From: Usitatibacter sp035624355
GTDB taxonomy: Bacteria > Pseudomonadota > Gammaproteobacteria > Burkholderiales > Usitatibacteraceae
Assembly (NCBI GenBank): GCA_035624355.1
Contig: DASPRQ010000084.1
Location: 43,969 to 107,968, forward strand
Direction: 5' to 3'
Length of the DNA: 64,000 bases
Shown here: positions 7,518 through 14,967 of the stretch, piece after piece
Layout of the letters: the number at the start of each line of letters is the position of its first letter
Position numbering within the stretch: position 1 is the stretch's first letter
Notes under the pieces: generated by a model
Told to the model about the DNA's origin: nothing
Seen by the model: only the letters and a program-made list of their open reading frames with translations
Database searches by the model: none
Program-made: the position numbers and the translations under genes

Positions 7518-9637
7518 AGGCCCTGATCTTCCTGTGTGTGGTCACCGGCGCCGCGCTGGTGTACCTCATGTCGGAAGCGTCGTCGAACACCACGCTCTTC
7601 GCGCAGAACTACCCGCTCCTCCTCGGGCTCGGCGGCGGTCTCGCGCTGGGCCTGATGGCGCTCATCGTCTACCAGCTGCTGCTGCTGCGCCGCAAGCTCC
7701 GCGAGCGGGTGTTCGGCTCGAAGCTCACCCTGCGGCTGATGGTCGTCTTCACGCTGATGGCCCTCATTCCCGGCGGCCTCGTGTACGCGATCTCCTTCCA
7801 GTTCCTGCAGCGCTCGATCGAGTCCTGGTTCGACGTGCGGGTGGACGAGTCGCTGAAGGGCGGCATCAACCTCGCGCGGAGCGCCCTCGAGAACTCCCTC
7901 AAGGACCTCGACCAGAAGGCCGAGGCGATGGCGCACGCGCTCGCCACGTCGCAGTCTCCGGAGGCGACCACGCTCAACCGCCTGCGCGAGCAGTATTCGG
8001 TGGAGGAGGCCACGCTCATGACGCCGCGCGGCCGCGTGATCGCCCAGGCCGGCGCGGAGCCCATCTCGCTGCTGCCCGACCTGCCGAACGCCAACGTCCT
8101 GCGCCAGGTGCGCATGCAGCAATCGGTGCCGTCGATCGAGTCCATCCCGGACCGCGGCCTCTACCTGCGCGTGATCGTGCCGGTCAACGTGCTCACCATC
8201 GCCGACGACATCCGCATCCTGCAGGTCCTGCAGCACGTGCCGCAGGCGATCGCACGGGATGCCGAGATCGTCGAGACGGGCTACAAGGACTACCAGGAGC
8301 TCCAGTACGCGCGCGTCGGGCTGAAGCGCATCTTCGGCCTCACGCTCACGCTCGCGATGCTGCTCACGCTCTTCTCCTCGATCGCGCTCGCCTTCGTGCT
8401 CTCCGAGCGGCTCTCGGCGCCGCTCTCGGCCCTCGCCGAGGCGACCCGCGCGATCGCCAAGGGCGACTACTCGAAGCTCAACCCGGTGAAGAGCCGCGAC
8501 GAGTTCGGCGTGCTCACGCAGTCGTTCAACACCATGACGCGCCAGATCGCCGACGCCACGGAGGCGATGGAGCGCAACCAGCAGCAGCTCGAGAACTCGA
8601 AGACGTACCTGGAGAGCATCCTTTCCAACCTCACCTCGGGCGTGCTCACCTTCGACGAGCGGTTGTACGCGAAGACCGTGAACGCCGCGGCGAACGCGAT
8701 CCTCGCGGTGCCGCCGGCGGCCTTCCACGGCCTGAAGCTCCCCGACTGGCCGCGCCACGTGCAGGCGGTCGCTCCGTTCGCGGAGATCGTCCTGCGCCAT
8801 TTCGCCTCGTCGGGGATGCGCCAGTGGGAGGAGCAGATGGAGTACCGCCGCTCCGACGGGCAGCAGCGCACGCTCCTCATCCGCGGCACGCGCCTCGGCA
8901 CTCGCGGGGAAAGCGGCTACGTGGTGGTCTTCGACGACATCACCCACCTCATCCAGGCGCAGCGCGACGCGGCCTGGGGCGAGGTGGCGCGGCGCCTCGC
9001 GCACGAGATCAAGAATCCGCTCACCCCGATCCAGCTTTCGGCGGAGCGCCTGCAGCAGAAGCTGCAGGACAAGCTTCCGGCGACGGAGTCCGACATCCTG
9101 AAGCGCGCCACGGGCACGATCGTGACCCACGTCGCGGCCCTGAAGGGCATGGTGGACGACTTCACGCAGTACGCCCACGCCTCGCGCATGAACGCGCGGC
9201 CGGTCACGCTGAACGACCTGGTCCGCGAGGTTCTCGTGCTCTACGAGTCCATGGGAGTGGCGATCGAGGCCCGGCTCGCCGAGGGCCTGCCGCAGATCCA
9301 GGCCGACCCCGGGATGCTGCGCCAGGTGCTGCACAACCTCTTCCAGAACGCGATCGACGCCCTCTCGGGCGTGGACACGCCGCGCATCCTGGTGTCCACG
9401 ACGCTCGGAACCGGCGGCGTGCTGCTCACGGTGCGCGACAACGGCACCGGCATCGCCGAGGCGGTGATGGGCCGGATCTTCGAGCCCTACGTGACGACCA
9501 AGCCCAAGGGCACCGGCCTCGGCCTCGCGATCGTGAAGAAGATCGTCGACGAGCACCACGGGCGCATCCTGGTGGAGAACATCAAGCCGCACGGGGCGAA
9601 CGTGAGCATCGTGCTTCCCTCGAGGGCGGCGGCTTAG
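7514..9637 (+). CDS. ntrY: Membrane sensor histidine kinase NtrY
   Basis: A 707-residue sensor kinase of the NtrY type. Two to three transmembrane helices lie in the first 110 residues (FLCVVTGAALVYLMS, YPLLLGLGGGLALGLMALIV, LMVVFTLMALIPGGLVYAI). An extracytoplasmic region follows, then another membrane helix near 275-300 and a HAMP segment (ATRAIAKGDYSKLNPV). A PAS-like domain spans about 370-480. The HisKA box is RRLAHEIKNPLTPIQ with phospho-acceptor H497. The ATPase has NLFQNAID (N box), VRDNGTGI and GTGLGLAIVKKI. NtrY kinases respond to nitrogen or redox state in other bacteria; the signal here is unknown. It phosphorylates NtrX, encoded eight bases downstream. Confidence 0.95.
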   Translation: MKALIFLCVVTGAALVYLMSEASSNTTLFAQNYPLLLGLGGGLALGLMALIVYQLLLLRRKLRERVFGSKLTLRLMVVFTLMALIPGGLVYAISFQFLQRSIESWFDVRVDESLKGGINLARSALENSLKDLDQKAEAMAHALATSQSPEATTLNRLREQYSVEEATLMTPRGRVIAQAGAEPISLLPDLPNANVLRQVRMQQSVPSIESIPDRGLYLRVIVPVNVLTIADDIRILQVLQHVPQAIARDAEIVETGYKDYQELQYARVGLKRIFGLTLTLAMLLTLFSSIALAFVLSERLSAPLSALAEATRAIAKGDYSKLNPVKSRDEFGVLTQSFNTMTRQIADATEAMERNQQQLENSKTYLESILSNLTSGVLTFDERLYAKTVNAAANAILAVPPAAFHGLKLPDWPRHVQAVAPFAEIVLRHFASSGMRQWEEQMEYRRSDGQQRTLLIRGTRLGTRGESGYVVVFDDITHLIQAQRDAAWGEVARRLAHEIKNPLTPIQLSAERLQQKLQDKLPATESDILKRATGTIVTHVAALKGMVDDFTQYAHASRMNARPVTLNDLVREVLVLYESMGVAIEARLAEGLPQIQADPGMLRQVLHNLFQNAIDALSGVDTPRILVSTTLGTGGVLLTVRDNGTGIAEAVMGRIFEPYVTTKPKGTGLGLAIVKKIVDEHHGRILVENIKPHGANVSIVLPSRAAA

Positions 9638-9644
9638 GAGACAC

Positions 9645-10928
9645 ATGTCGGCCAACCAGATCCTCGTGGTCGACGACGAAGTCGGCATCCGCGAGCTGCT
9701 GTTCGAGATCCTGCGCGACGAGGGCTACGGCGTGCGCCTCGCCGAGAACGCGCAGACGGCGCGCTCGGCGCGCAAGGAGATGCGCCCGGACCTCGTCCTG
9801 CTCGACATCTGGATGCCGGACACCGACGGCATCACGCTGCTGAAGGAGTGGGCGGGCAGCGGCCAGCTCACGATGCCGGTCGTGATGATGTCGGGGCACG
9901 GCACCATCGACTCCGCGGTGGAGGCCACGCGCATCGGCGCCTTCGACTTCCTCGAGAAGCCCATCAGCCTGCCGAAGCTGCTGGCCACGGTGAACAAGGC
10001 GCTCGCCGGCGGCCGGGTGCTGCCCAAGACCGGGCTCGCGCTCGTGCATCTCGGTCGCGCCCGCGTCGTCCAGGAGCTGCGCCAGCGCCTCGAGCAGGTG
10101 AGCCGCCTGCACACGCCGGTCCTGCTGGTCGGCGAGGCCGGCTGCGGCTTCGAGGTGTGCGCCCGCCACCTGCACCTGCCGAACACGCCCTGGGTCGCGC
10201 CCGAGGACAACGCGTGGCTCGCCACGAACCCCTTCGAGCCCCTGAACGAGGCGCGCGAGGGCACGCTGTACCTGTCGGAGATCTCGGAGCTGTCCAAGGC
10301 GGAGCAGAAGGGGCTCGCCCAGCTGCTGGGCAAGCTCGAGAAATTCAACGTGCGCCTGATCTGCGCGTCCACCGGGCCGCTGCCCGCGCTCGCGGAGGAC
10401 GGGCACTTCGACGCGAACCTGTACAACCAGCTCTCGGGGCTCACGATCCGCGTGCCATCGCTGGCCGATCATCCCGAGGACATCCCGGACATCGCGACGA
10501 CGCTCCTCACGCAGCTCATCGACGCGAACGAGGTGCCGCTGCGCACGCTCACCGTGGGCGCGCTCAACGTGATGCGCAACCTCGACTGGCCGGGCAACCT
10601 GCCCGTGCTCCAGAACGTCGTGAAGACGCTGGCGCTCACGGCGCTCGCCAACGAGATCACGGGCGAGGACGTGAACCGCGTGGCGCGCGAGTTCAACCTC
10701 GGGCCGCGGGAGCAGCCCACCACCGAGGTCGGCGTCTCCCTCGACCTGCCGCTGCGCGACGCGCGCGAGCAGTTCGAGAAGCAGTACTTCCTGCACCACA
10801 TCCGGCGCGAGGAGGGCAACATGTCGCGCGTGGCCGACCGCGTGGGCCTCGAGCGCACCCACCTCTACCGCAAGCTCAAGCAGCTCGGCATCCGCCCCTC
10901 GGGCAAGAGCGAGGACGGCTCCGGCTAG
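9645..10928 (+). CDS. ntrX: NtrX-type response regulator with a degenerate AAA+ domain
   Basis: A 427-residue regulator with a receiver domain (1-120; acidic pair D10/D11, phospho-acceptor D54, K in FLEKPIS), a central AAA+ region and a C-terminal Fis-type helix-turn-helix (NMSRVADRVGLERTHLYRKL). The centre departs from an active sigma-54 activator. The Walker A equivalent reads GEAGCGFEVCAR, with phenylalanine instead of lysine. Walker B reads GTLYLSEIS, with serine instead of aspartate. The segment that should carry GAFTGA is missing. It probably binds DNA as a phosphorylation-controlled repressor or as a sigma-70 co-regulator. A strong Shine-Dalgarno AGGAGA precedes the ATG. The stop overlaps that of the convergent gene within one CTAG. 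Confidence 0.93.
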   Translation: MSANQILVVDDEVGIRELLFEILRDEGYGVRLAENAQTARSARKEMRPDLVLLDIWMPDTDGITLLKEWAGSGQLTMPVVMMSGHGTIDSAVEATRIGAFDFLEKPISLPKLLATVNKALAGGRVLPKTGLALVHLGRARVVQELRQRLEQVSRLHTPVLLVGEAGCGFEVCARHLHLPNTPWVAPEDNAWLATNPFEPLNEAREGTLYLSEISELSKAEQKGLAQLLGKLEKFNVRLICASTGPLPALAEDGHFDANLYNQLSGLTIRVPSLADHPEDIPDIATTLLTQLIDANEVPLRTLTVGALNVMRNLDWPGNLPVLQNVVKTLALTALANEITGEDVNRVAREFNLGPREQPTTEVGVSLDLPLRDAREQFEKQYFLHHIRREEGNMSRVADRVGLERTHLYRKLKQLGIRPSGKSEDGSG

Positions 10929-11872
10929 GGTGTCTCGAGGCGCCCCAGGCGGACGGCGGTGAGGCCCGCCTTGATGTTGTTCGGCACGGGCATGACGAGC
11001 ACGCAGTTGTCGTAGGGCGCGCGCACCGCTTCCTCGCCGTCCCAGGCGATCACGTCGCCGCGATGGGGCACGACCTCGAGGCCGGTGAAGCTCCTCGCGA
11101 AGCGGAAGGCGGGCGAGCTCGCGACGACGGCCTGCGTCACGCGGATGAGCTTCTGGGCCGGCACGTCCCGCTCGATCTCGCGCGCGGCGCGCGCCGGGTC
11201 GACGACGCCCGCGTGGCGCAGGAACCGCCAGGTGGTCTGCCAGGCCACGTGCTCGGCCCCGCGCTCCCAGTGCTGCCCGCACTCGATGAGCAGCGCATTG
11301 CGCGGGCTCCCCGGTTCGCCGAAGCCCCCGAAATCCCGCATCCGGGTGCCGTTCGCATGGCCGGCGTCGCTCACCACGTGCTCGGGAACCCCCACGTCGA
11401 AGGCGAGGCGCACGCCCTTGTCGAGGGGGCCGCAGATCATGACCGGGGGACTCGGCTCGAGCATCGAGTGGATGTCGAGCATGAGGTCCGCGGCTTCGAC
11501 GAAGGGGCGCAGCGCGCGGGCCCGGGCGAGCTCCACGCTCTGGCGCGGGCCGTCGAGGACCTCCGGGTTCCAGACGCGGTTGAGATCCTCGTCGATGAAG
11601 CGCGAGGCGTAGGGGTTGCGCTCGTCGAACCGCGCGAACGCCGCGACGTTCGCGAAGGCGAGAGTGAGCGCGCCGCGCACGGGGCGCAGGCCCTCGCGCA
11701 GCAGGCGGTCCACGACGATCGCCCCGCAGATCTCGTTGCCGTGCGTGAGCGCGTTGACGAGCACGTGCGGCCCCGGCCTGCCGCTCTCGAGCGTGTGGAT
11801 CCAGTCGACCCCGGTGTCGGAGCGGCGATGCGGCTCGATGTCCGGCGCCCGGAGCTCGATGGGCACGGTCAT
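10925..11872 (-). CDS. Succinylglutamate desuccinylase/aspartoacylase family zinc hydrolase
   Basis: A 315-residue member of the AstE/aspartoacylase branch of zinc carboxypeptidases. The zinc site is visible as H44 and E47 in NALTHGNE and H135 in LMLDIHSM. The arginine-rich substrate region is FIDEDLNRVWNPEVL. The family removes acyl groups from amino acids (N-succinylglutamate, N-acetylaspartate). No ast operon is nearby, so the substrate cannot be read from context. It is co-directional with, and three bases after, an N-formylglutamate amidohydrolase gene, suggesting the two act on related N-acyl amino acids. Its stop shares a CTAG with ntrX. Confidence 0.88.
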   Translation of the reverse strand: MTVPIELRAPDIEPHRRSDTGVDWIHTLESGRPGPHVLVNALTHGNEICGAIVVDRLLREGLRPVRGALTLAFANVAAFARFDERNPYASRFIDEDLNRVWNPEVLDGPRQSVELARARALRPFVEAADLMLDIHSMLEPSPPVMICGPLDKGVRLAFDVGVPEHVVSDAGHANGTRMRDFGGFGEPGSPRNALLIECGQHWERGAEHVAWQTTWRFLRHAGVVDPARAAREIERDVPAQKLIRVTQAVVASSPAFRFARSFTGLEVVPHRGDVIAWDGEEAVRAPYDNCVLVMPVPNNIKAGLTAVRLGRLETP

Positions 11873-11875
11873 GGT

Positions 11876-12841
11876 TCAGCGGCGCGTCGGTTTGCGCGTC
11901 CCGGAATCGCCGGCGTGCTCGTGCGCGTGGCCGTGGTCGTGGTGATGCCCGTGGTCGTGGTGGTGGTGGTGATGATCGCGGCCTTGGCAGGCGTGCGAGC
12001 CGCGTTGCGCGGCATATTCGGCGACCGCGTCGAGCAGGCGGTCCATGTCGCCCTTGACCGCCTCGAACCCCGTCGACTTCTCGCGGCTCGCCTCGTCCAT
12101 GTAGAGGCGCCTGTTCACCTCGACCTGCAGGCTGTGCCGCCCGCCCCTCGGGTCGGAGAAGGCGCGGACGAGCTCCACCCCCTTGTAGGGATCGTTGATC
12201 TTCACGCGGTACCCCATGGCGCGCAGCTCCCGCGCCACCGCCTCGGTGAACCCGGGCTCGCAGGTCGTTCCGTCGCGGTCGCCGAGCACGAAGTCGGCGC
12301 GCGCCTTTCCGGGGCCTTCCTCCGAGAGCCGGCCGCTCACCGCCGGCATCGAATGCAGGTTGAGGTGCCACACGCCCCCGAAGTGCTCGAAGCTCTCGTC
12401 GAGAGCCTCCTTGAGGGCGCGTTGGTACGGCTGGTGGTAGCGCACGATGCGGTGCTTCACCTCCTCGACGGAGAGCTTGCGCGCGTAGATCGGCTCGCCC
12501 GTGTCGAGGACGCGCCAGATGAGGCCGATGCCGAGCTCGGTCTTGCGCGTGGCGAGCGCCGGCCCGGGCCAAGGGCCGTCGATGAGCGAGGCGTCGATGT
12601 CGAGGATCGAGCGGTTGGGGTCGATGTAGCTGCGCGCGAAGCGCGCAGCGAGGAGCGTGGCGCCGGCGTCGGGCCCGTGGGCGAAAAGCTGCTCCACGTA
12701 GCTGTCCTCGGCCTGCCGCAGGCGCTCGAGGGGCACGCCGGGACGGAAGTCTTCGGGATACTCGGCCCCGCTATGGGGCGAATCCAGGACGAGGGGTACG
12801 CTGCGCGCCGTGGGCCGCGTGAGGTGGAATGCGTCGGTCAT
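11876..12841 (-). CDS. N-formylglutamate amidohydrolase with a histidine-rich tail
   Basis: A 321-residue amidohydrolase of the HutG2/FGase family, which hydrolyses N-formyl-L-glutamate to glutamate and formate. Family features include VLDSPHSGAEYPEDF near residues 18-32, ARFARSYIDPNRSILDID, and GGVWHLNLHSMP. From residue 290 to 309 the C-terminus contains 14 histidines (six in a row, then DHG, HHH, DHG, HAHEH), followed by a basic end. The tail is outside the catalytic fold and resembles metal-storage tails of metallochaperones. The gene heads a two-gene operon with the zinc deacylase downstream, but no other histidine-utilisation gene is present. The start ATG fits the family N-terminus. 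Confidence 0.9.
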   Translation of the reverse strand: MTDAFHLTRPTARSVPLVLDSPHSGAEYPEDFRPGVPLERLRQAEDSYVEQLFAHGPDAGATLLAARFARSYIDPNRSILDIDASLIDGPWPGPALATRKTELGIGLIWRVLDTGEPIYARKLSVEEVKHRIVRYHQPYQRALKEALDESFEHFGGVWHLNLHSMPAVSGRLSEEGPGKARADFVLGDRDGTTCEPGFTEAVARELRAMGYRVKINDPYKGVELVRAFSDPRGGRHSLQVEVNRRLYMDEASREKSTGFEAVKGDMDRLLDAVAEYAAQRGSHACQGRDHHHHHHDHGHHHDHGHAHEHAGDSGTRKPTRR

Positions 12842-12940
12842 TTCGGGTCTTGCGTCGGCGGGCCCGGGTCCCGATGGCCTGGCCGGGATGGCCAGGCCGG
12901 TCTGCGGGGGCCGACCGGGTCATGATACCGTGAAAGCACC

Positions 12941-13276
12941 ATGGACCCCGCGAAGGGCCTCGAGGCGATGCTCGCGGCGGGCAAGGACGGCCCGCTGCTG
13001 CGCTTCGGCCTGGGCAAGCACTATCTCGATGCGGGCGAGCCGGCGCGCGCCGTCGAGCACCTGCGCGCCGCCGTCGGGCAGGACCCGGCGTACTCGGCGG
13101 CGTGGAAGCTCCTGGGCCGCGCGCTCGAGGCCGCCTCCGATCCCGGCGGCGCGATGCACGCCTATCGGTCGGGCATCGCGGCGGCGCAGCGCCGCGGCGA
13201 CAAGCAGGCCGAGCGGGAGATGGGCGTGTTTCTCCGGCGACTGGAGCGCGCGCGCCCCGCGGGCTCCGGAGGCTAG
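12941..13276 (+). CDS. Small TPR protein
   Basis: A 111-residue cytoplasmic protein with about two and a half tetratricopeptide repeats: GLGKHYLDAGEPARAVEHLRAA, then AAWKLLGRALEAASDPGGAM and a third helix pair. It has no signal peptide and no catalytic motif. TPRs mediate protein-protein contacts; the partner is unknown. It is divergent from the amidohydrolase operon, with a 99-base shared upstream region, and convergent with aroB, whose stop overlaps its own in a CTAG. Confidence 0.8.
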   Translation: MDPAKGLEAMLAAGKDGPLLRFGLGKHYLDAGEPARAVEHLRAAVGQDPAYSAAWKLLGRALEAASDPGGAMHAYRSGIAAAQRRGDKQAEREMGVFLRRLERARPAGSGG

Positions 13277-14352
13277 GCGGAGGCGAGGAAGTCCTCGAGG
13301 GCAGCCGGGGGAGCGTCCTTCACGATCGCCCCGCGTCCCAGGCGGTCGAGCAGCACGAGGGTGATGCGCCCCCGCTCGTTCTTCTTGTCGCGGCCCATGT
13401 ACTCGAGCCACACGTCGCGCGCGATGGTCGGCGGCTTCGCCGGCAGGCCGAGGCGCGCGAGCAGGGCGGCGAGGCGCTCGGCGTCGGCGGAAGGAATGCG
13501 GCCCTGGGCGGCGGAAAAGCGCGCCGCGAGCGCCATGCCCGCCGCCACTGCTTCGCCGTGCAGCCAGTTGCCGTAGCCGCTCGCCGACTCGATGGCGTGC
13601 CCGAAGGTGTGGCCGAAGTTGAGCAGCGCGCGCGCTCCCGACTCGCGCTCGTCGCGCTCGACGATCTCGGCCTTGATCTCGCACGAGCGCCGGATCGCGT
13701 GGGCGAGCGCCGCGGGGTCGCGCGCCGTGAGGCGCCCGGCGTTCTCCTCGATCCACGCGAGGAAGCCGGCGTCGTGGATGGCGCCGTACTTGACGACCTC
13801 GGCGAGGCCCGCGGCGAGCTCGCGCGGGGGCAGCGTGGCGAGGGTCGCCGTGTCGGCGACCACCGCGACGGGCTGGTGGAACGCGCCGATCATGTTCTTG
13901 CCGAGCGGGTGGTTGATCGCGGTCTTGCCGCCCACGGACGAGTCGACCTGGGCGAGGAGCGTGGTCGGGACCTGGAGGTGAGCCACCCCCCGCTGGTACG
14001 TCGCGGCGGCGAAGCCCGCGATGTCGCCCACTACGCCCCCGCCGAGCGCCACGAGGACGGTCCGCCGGTCGGCCCGGGCGCGCAGGAGCGCCTCGAAGAC
14101 GAGGTCGAGCGTCCGCCAGTTCTTGTGGGCCTCTCCGTCCGGCAGCGCGATGGACAGGGATTCGGCGCCGGCGCGCTCGAGCGTATCCGCGAGGCGCCGC
14201 CCGTAGAGCGGCGCGACGGTGGCGTTGGTGACGATCGCGGCGAGTCGCCCGCCCACGTGCGGGGCGAAAAGCGCGGCTTCCCCGAGCAGCCCCTCGCCGA
14301 TGTGGATCGGGTAGCTGCGGCTGCCGAGCTCGACGCGCAGGGTCTCGGTCAC
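13273..14352 (-). CDS. aroB: 3-dehydroquinate synthase
   Basis: Second step of the shikimate pathway: converts DAHP to 3-dehydroquinate using NAD and a divalent metal. The 359-residue product contains the NAD-binding glycine-rich segment VALGGGVVGDIAGFAAATYQ and the Lys-rich active-site strand TTLLAQVDSSVGGKTAINH. It also has the metal histidines in LNFGHTFGHAIE and HGEAVAAGM. The start is a GTG that overlaps the aroK stop (GTGA), so translation is coupled. Gene order aroK-aroB downstream of pilQ is the common proteobacterial one. Confidence 0.97.
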   Translation of the reverse strand: MTETLRVELGSRSYPIHIGEGLLGEAALFAPHVGGRLAAIVTNATVAPLYGRRLADTLERAGAESLSIALPDGEAHKNWRTLDLVFEALLRARADRRTVLVALGGGVVGDIAGFAAATYQRGVAHLQVPTTLLAQVDSSVGGKTAINHPLGKNMIGAFHQPVAVVADTATLATLPPRELAAGLAEVVKYGAIHDAGFLAWIEENAGRLTARDPAALAHAIRRSCEIKAEIVERDERESGARALLNFGHTFGHAIESASGYGNWLHGEAVAAGMALAARFSAAQGRIPSADAERLAALLARLGLPAKPPTIARDVWLEYMGRDKKNERGRITLVLLDRLGRGAIVKDAPPAALEDFLASA

Positions 14353-14879
14353 GAGGGCTCCCTCGCGCCCTGCTCGCGGAGGGCGGAAAGCACGCGGTTC
14401 ACGAGGCTCGCGGCGCCCTGCGCGCCGACGTCCACCACGATGTGCGCGGCCTCCCGGTACAGGGGCTCCCGCCTTTCGAGGAGCGCCGCGAGGGTGCCCT
14501 TGGGGTCGGGCGCGGCGAGCAGCGGACGGGTCGTGTCGTGGCGCGTGCGCTCCCAGAGGCTGTCGAGGCGCGCGCGGAGGTAGACGACGGTCCCGGAGCG
14601 GCGCATGAGGTCGCGGTTGTCGGCGGAGAGGACCGCCCCGCCGCCCGTGGCGATGACGCAGCCGGAGCGCGCCGCCACCTCGGCGAGCACCGCGGATTCG
14701 CGCCGCCGGAACCCCTCCTCGCCTTCGAACTCGAAGATCGTCGCGATCGGCACGCCCGTGCGCTCGACGAGGAGGCGATCGGTGTCGACGAACTCGCGCC
14801 CGCTCTTGCGCGCGAGCGCCTTCCCGAGCGTGGTCTTGCCCGCTCCCATCATGCCCACCAGAAACACGTTGCCGCCCAT
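14349..14879 (-). CDS. aroK: Shikimate kinase
   Basis: Phosphorylates shikimate at O3 with ATP. The 176-residue product has the P-loop GMMGAGKTTLG with K15, the shikimate-binding DTD (residues near 33-35), the GGG of TGGGAVLS, and a lid region with RPLL. It is encoded between the pilQ terminator and aroB. An inverted repeat (GCTATCC ... GGATAGC, 14883-14913) lies immediately before the start, with little room for a promoter. Expression may rely on read-through from the pil operon or on a promoter inside pilQ. Confidence 0.96.
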   Translation of the reverse strand: MGGNVFLVGMMGAGKTTLGKALARKSGREFVDTDRLLVERTGVPIATIFEFEGEEGFRRRESAVLAEVAARSGCVIATGGGAVLSADNRDLMRRSGTVVYLRARLDSLWERTRHDTTRPLLAAPDPKGTLAALLERREPLYREAAHIVVDVGAQGAASLVNRVLSALREQGAREPS

Positions 14880-14915
14880 CGCGCTATCCGTCCGTCCCGC
14901 CTCCGAGGATAGCGG

Positions 14916-14941
14916 AAAAAAAAGCCCCGGAGATCCGGGGC
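14916..14941 (-). terminator. Rho-independent terminator after pilQ
   Basis: On the minus strand GCCCCGGA, a two-base loop and TCCGGGGC form a perfect 8-bp GC stem. It is followed directly by eight T residues. It lies 27 bases after the pilQ stop and is the strongest intrinsic terminator in the window. It separates the pilMNOPQ operon from aroKB. Confidence 0.9.
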
Positions 14942-14967
14942 CCGGGGATGCGGACGACGCCGGCCCT

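Noticed and set aside
11934..11980. The GTG/CAC-rich tract as a simple-sequence DNA repeat
   Set aside because: It is the histidine-rich tail of the amidohydrolase read in frame; codons vary between CAC and CAT and are interrupted by Asp and Gly codons, so it is reported as protein sequence rather than a DNA repeat.
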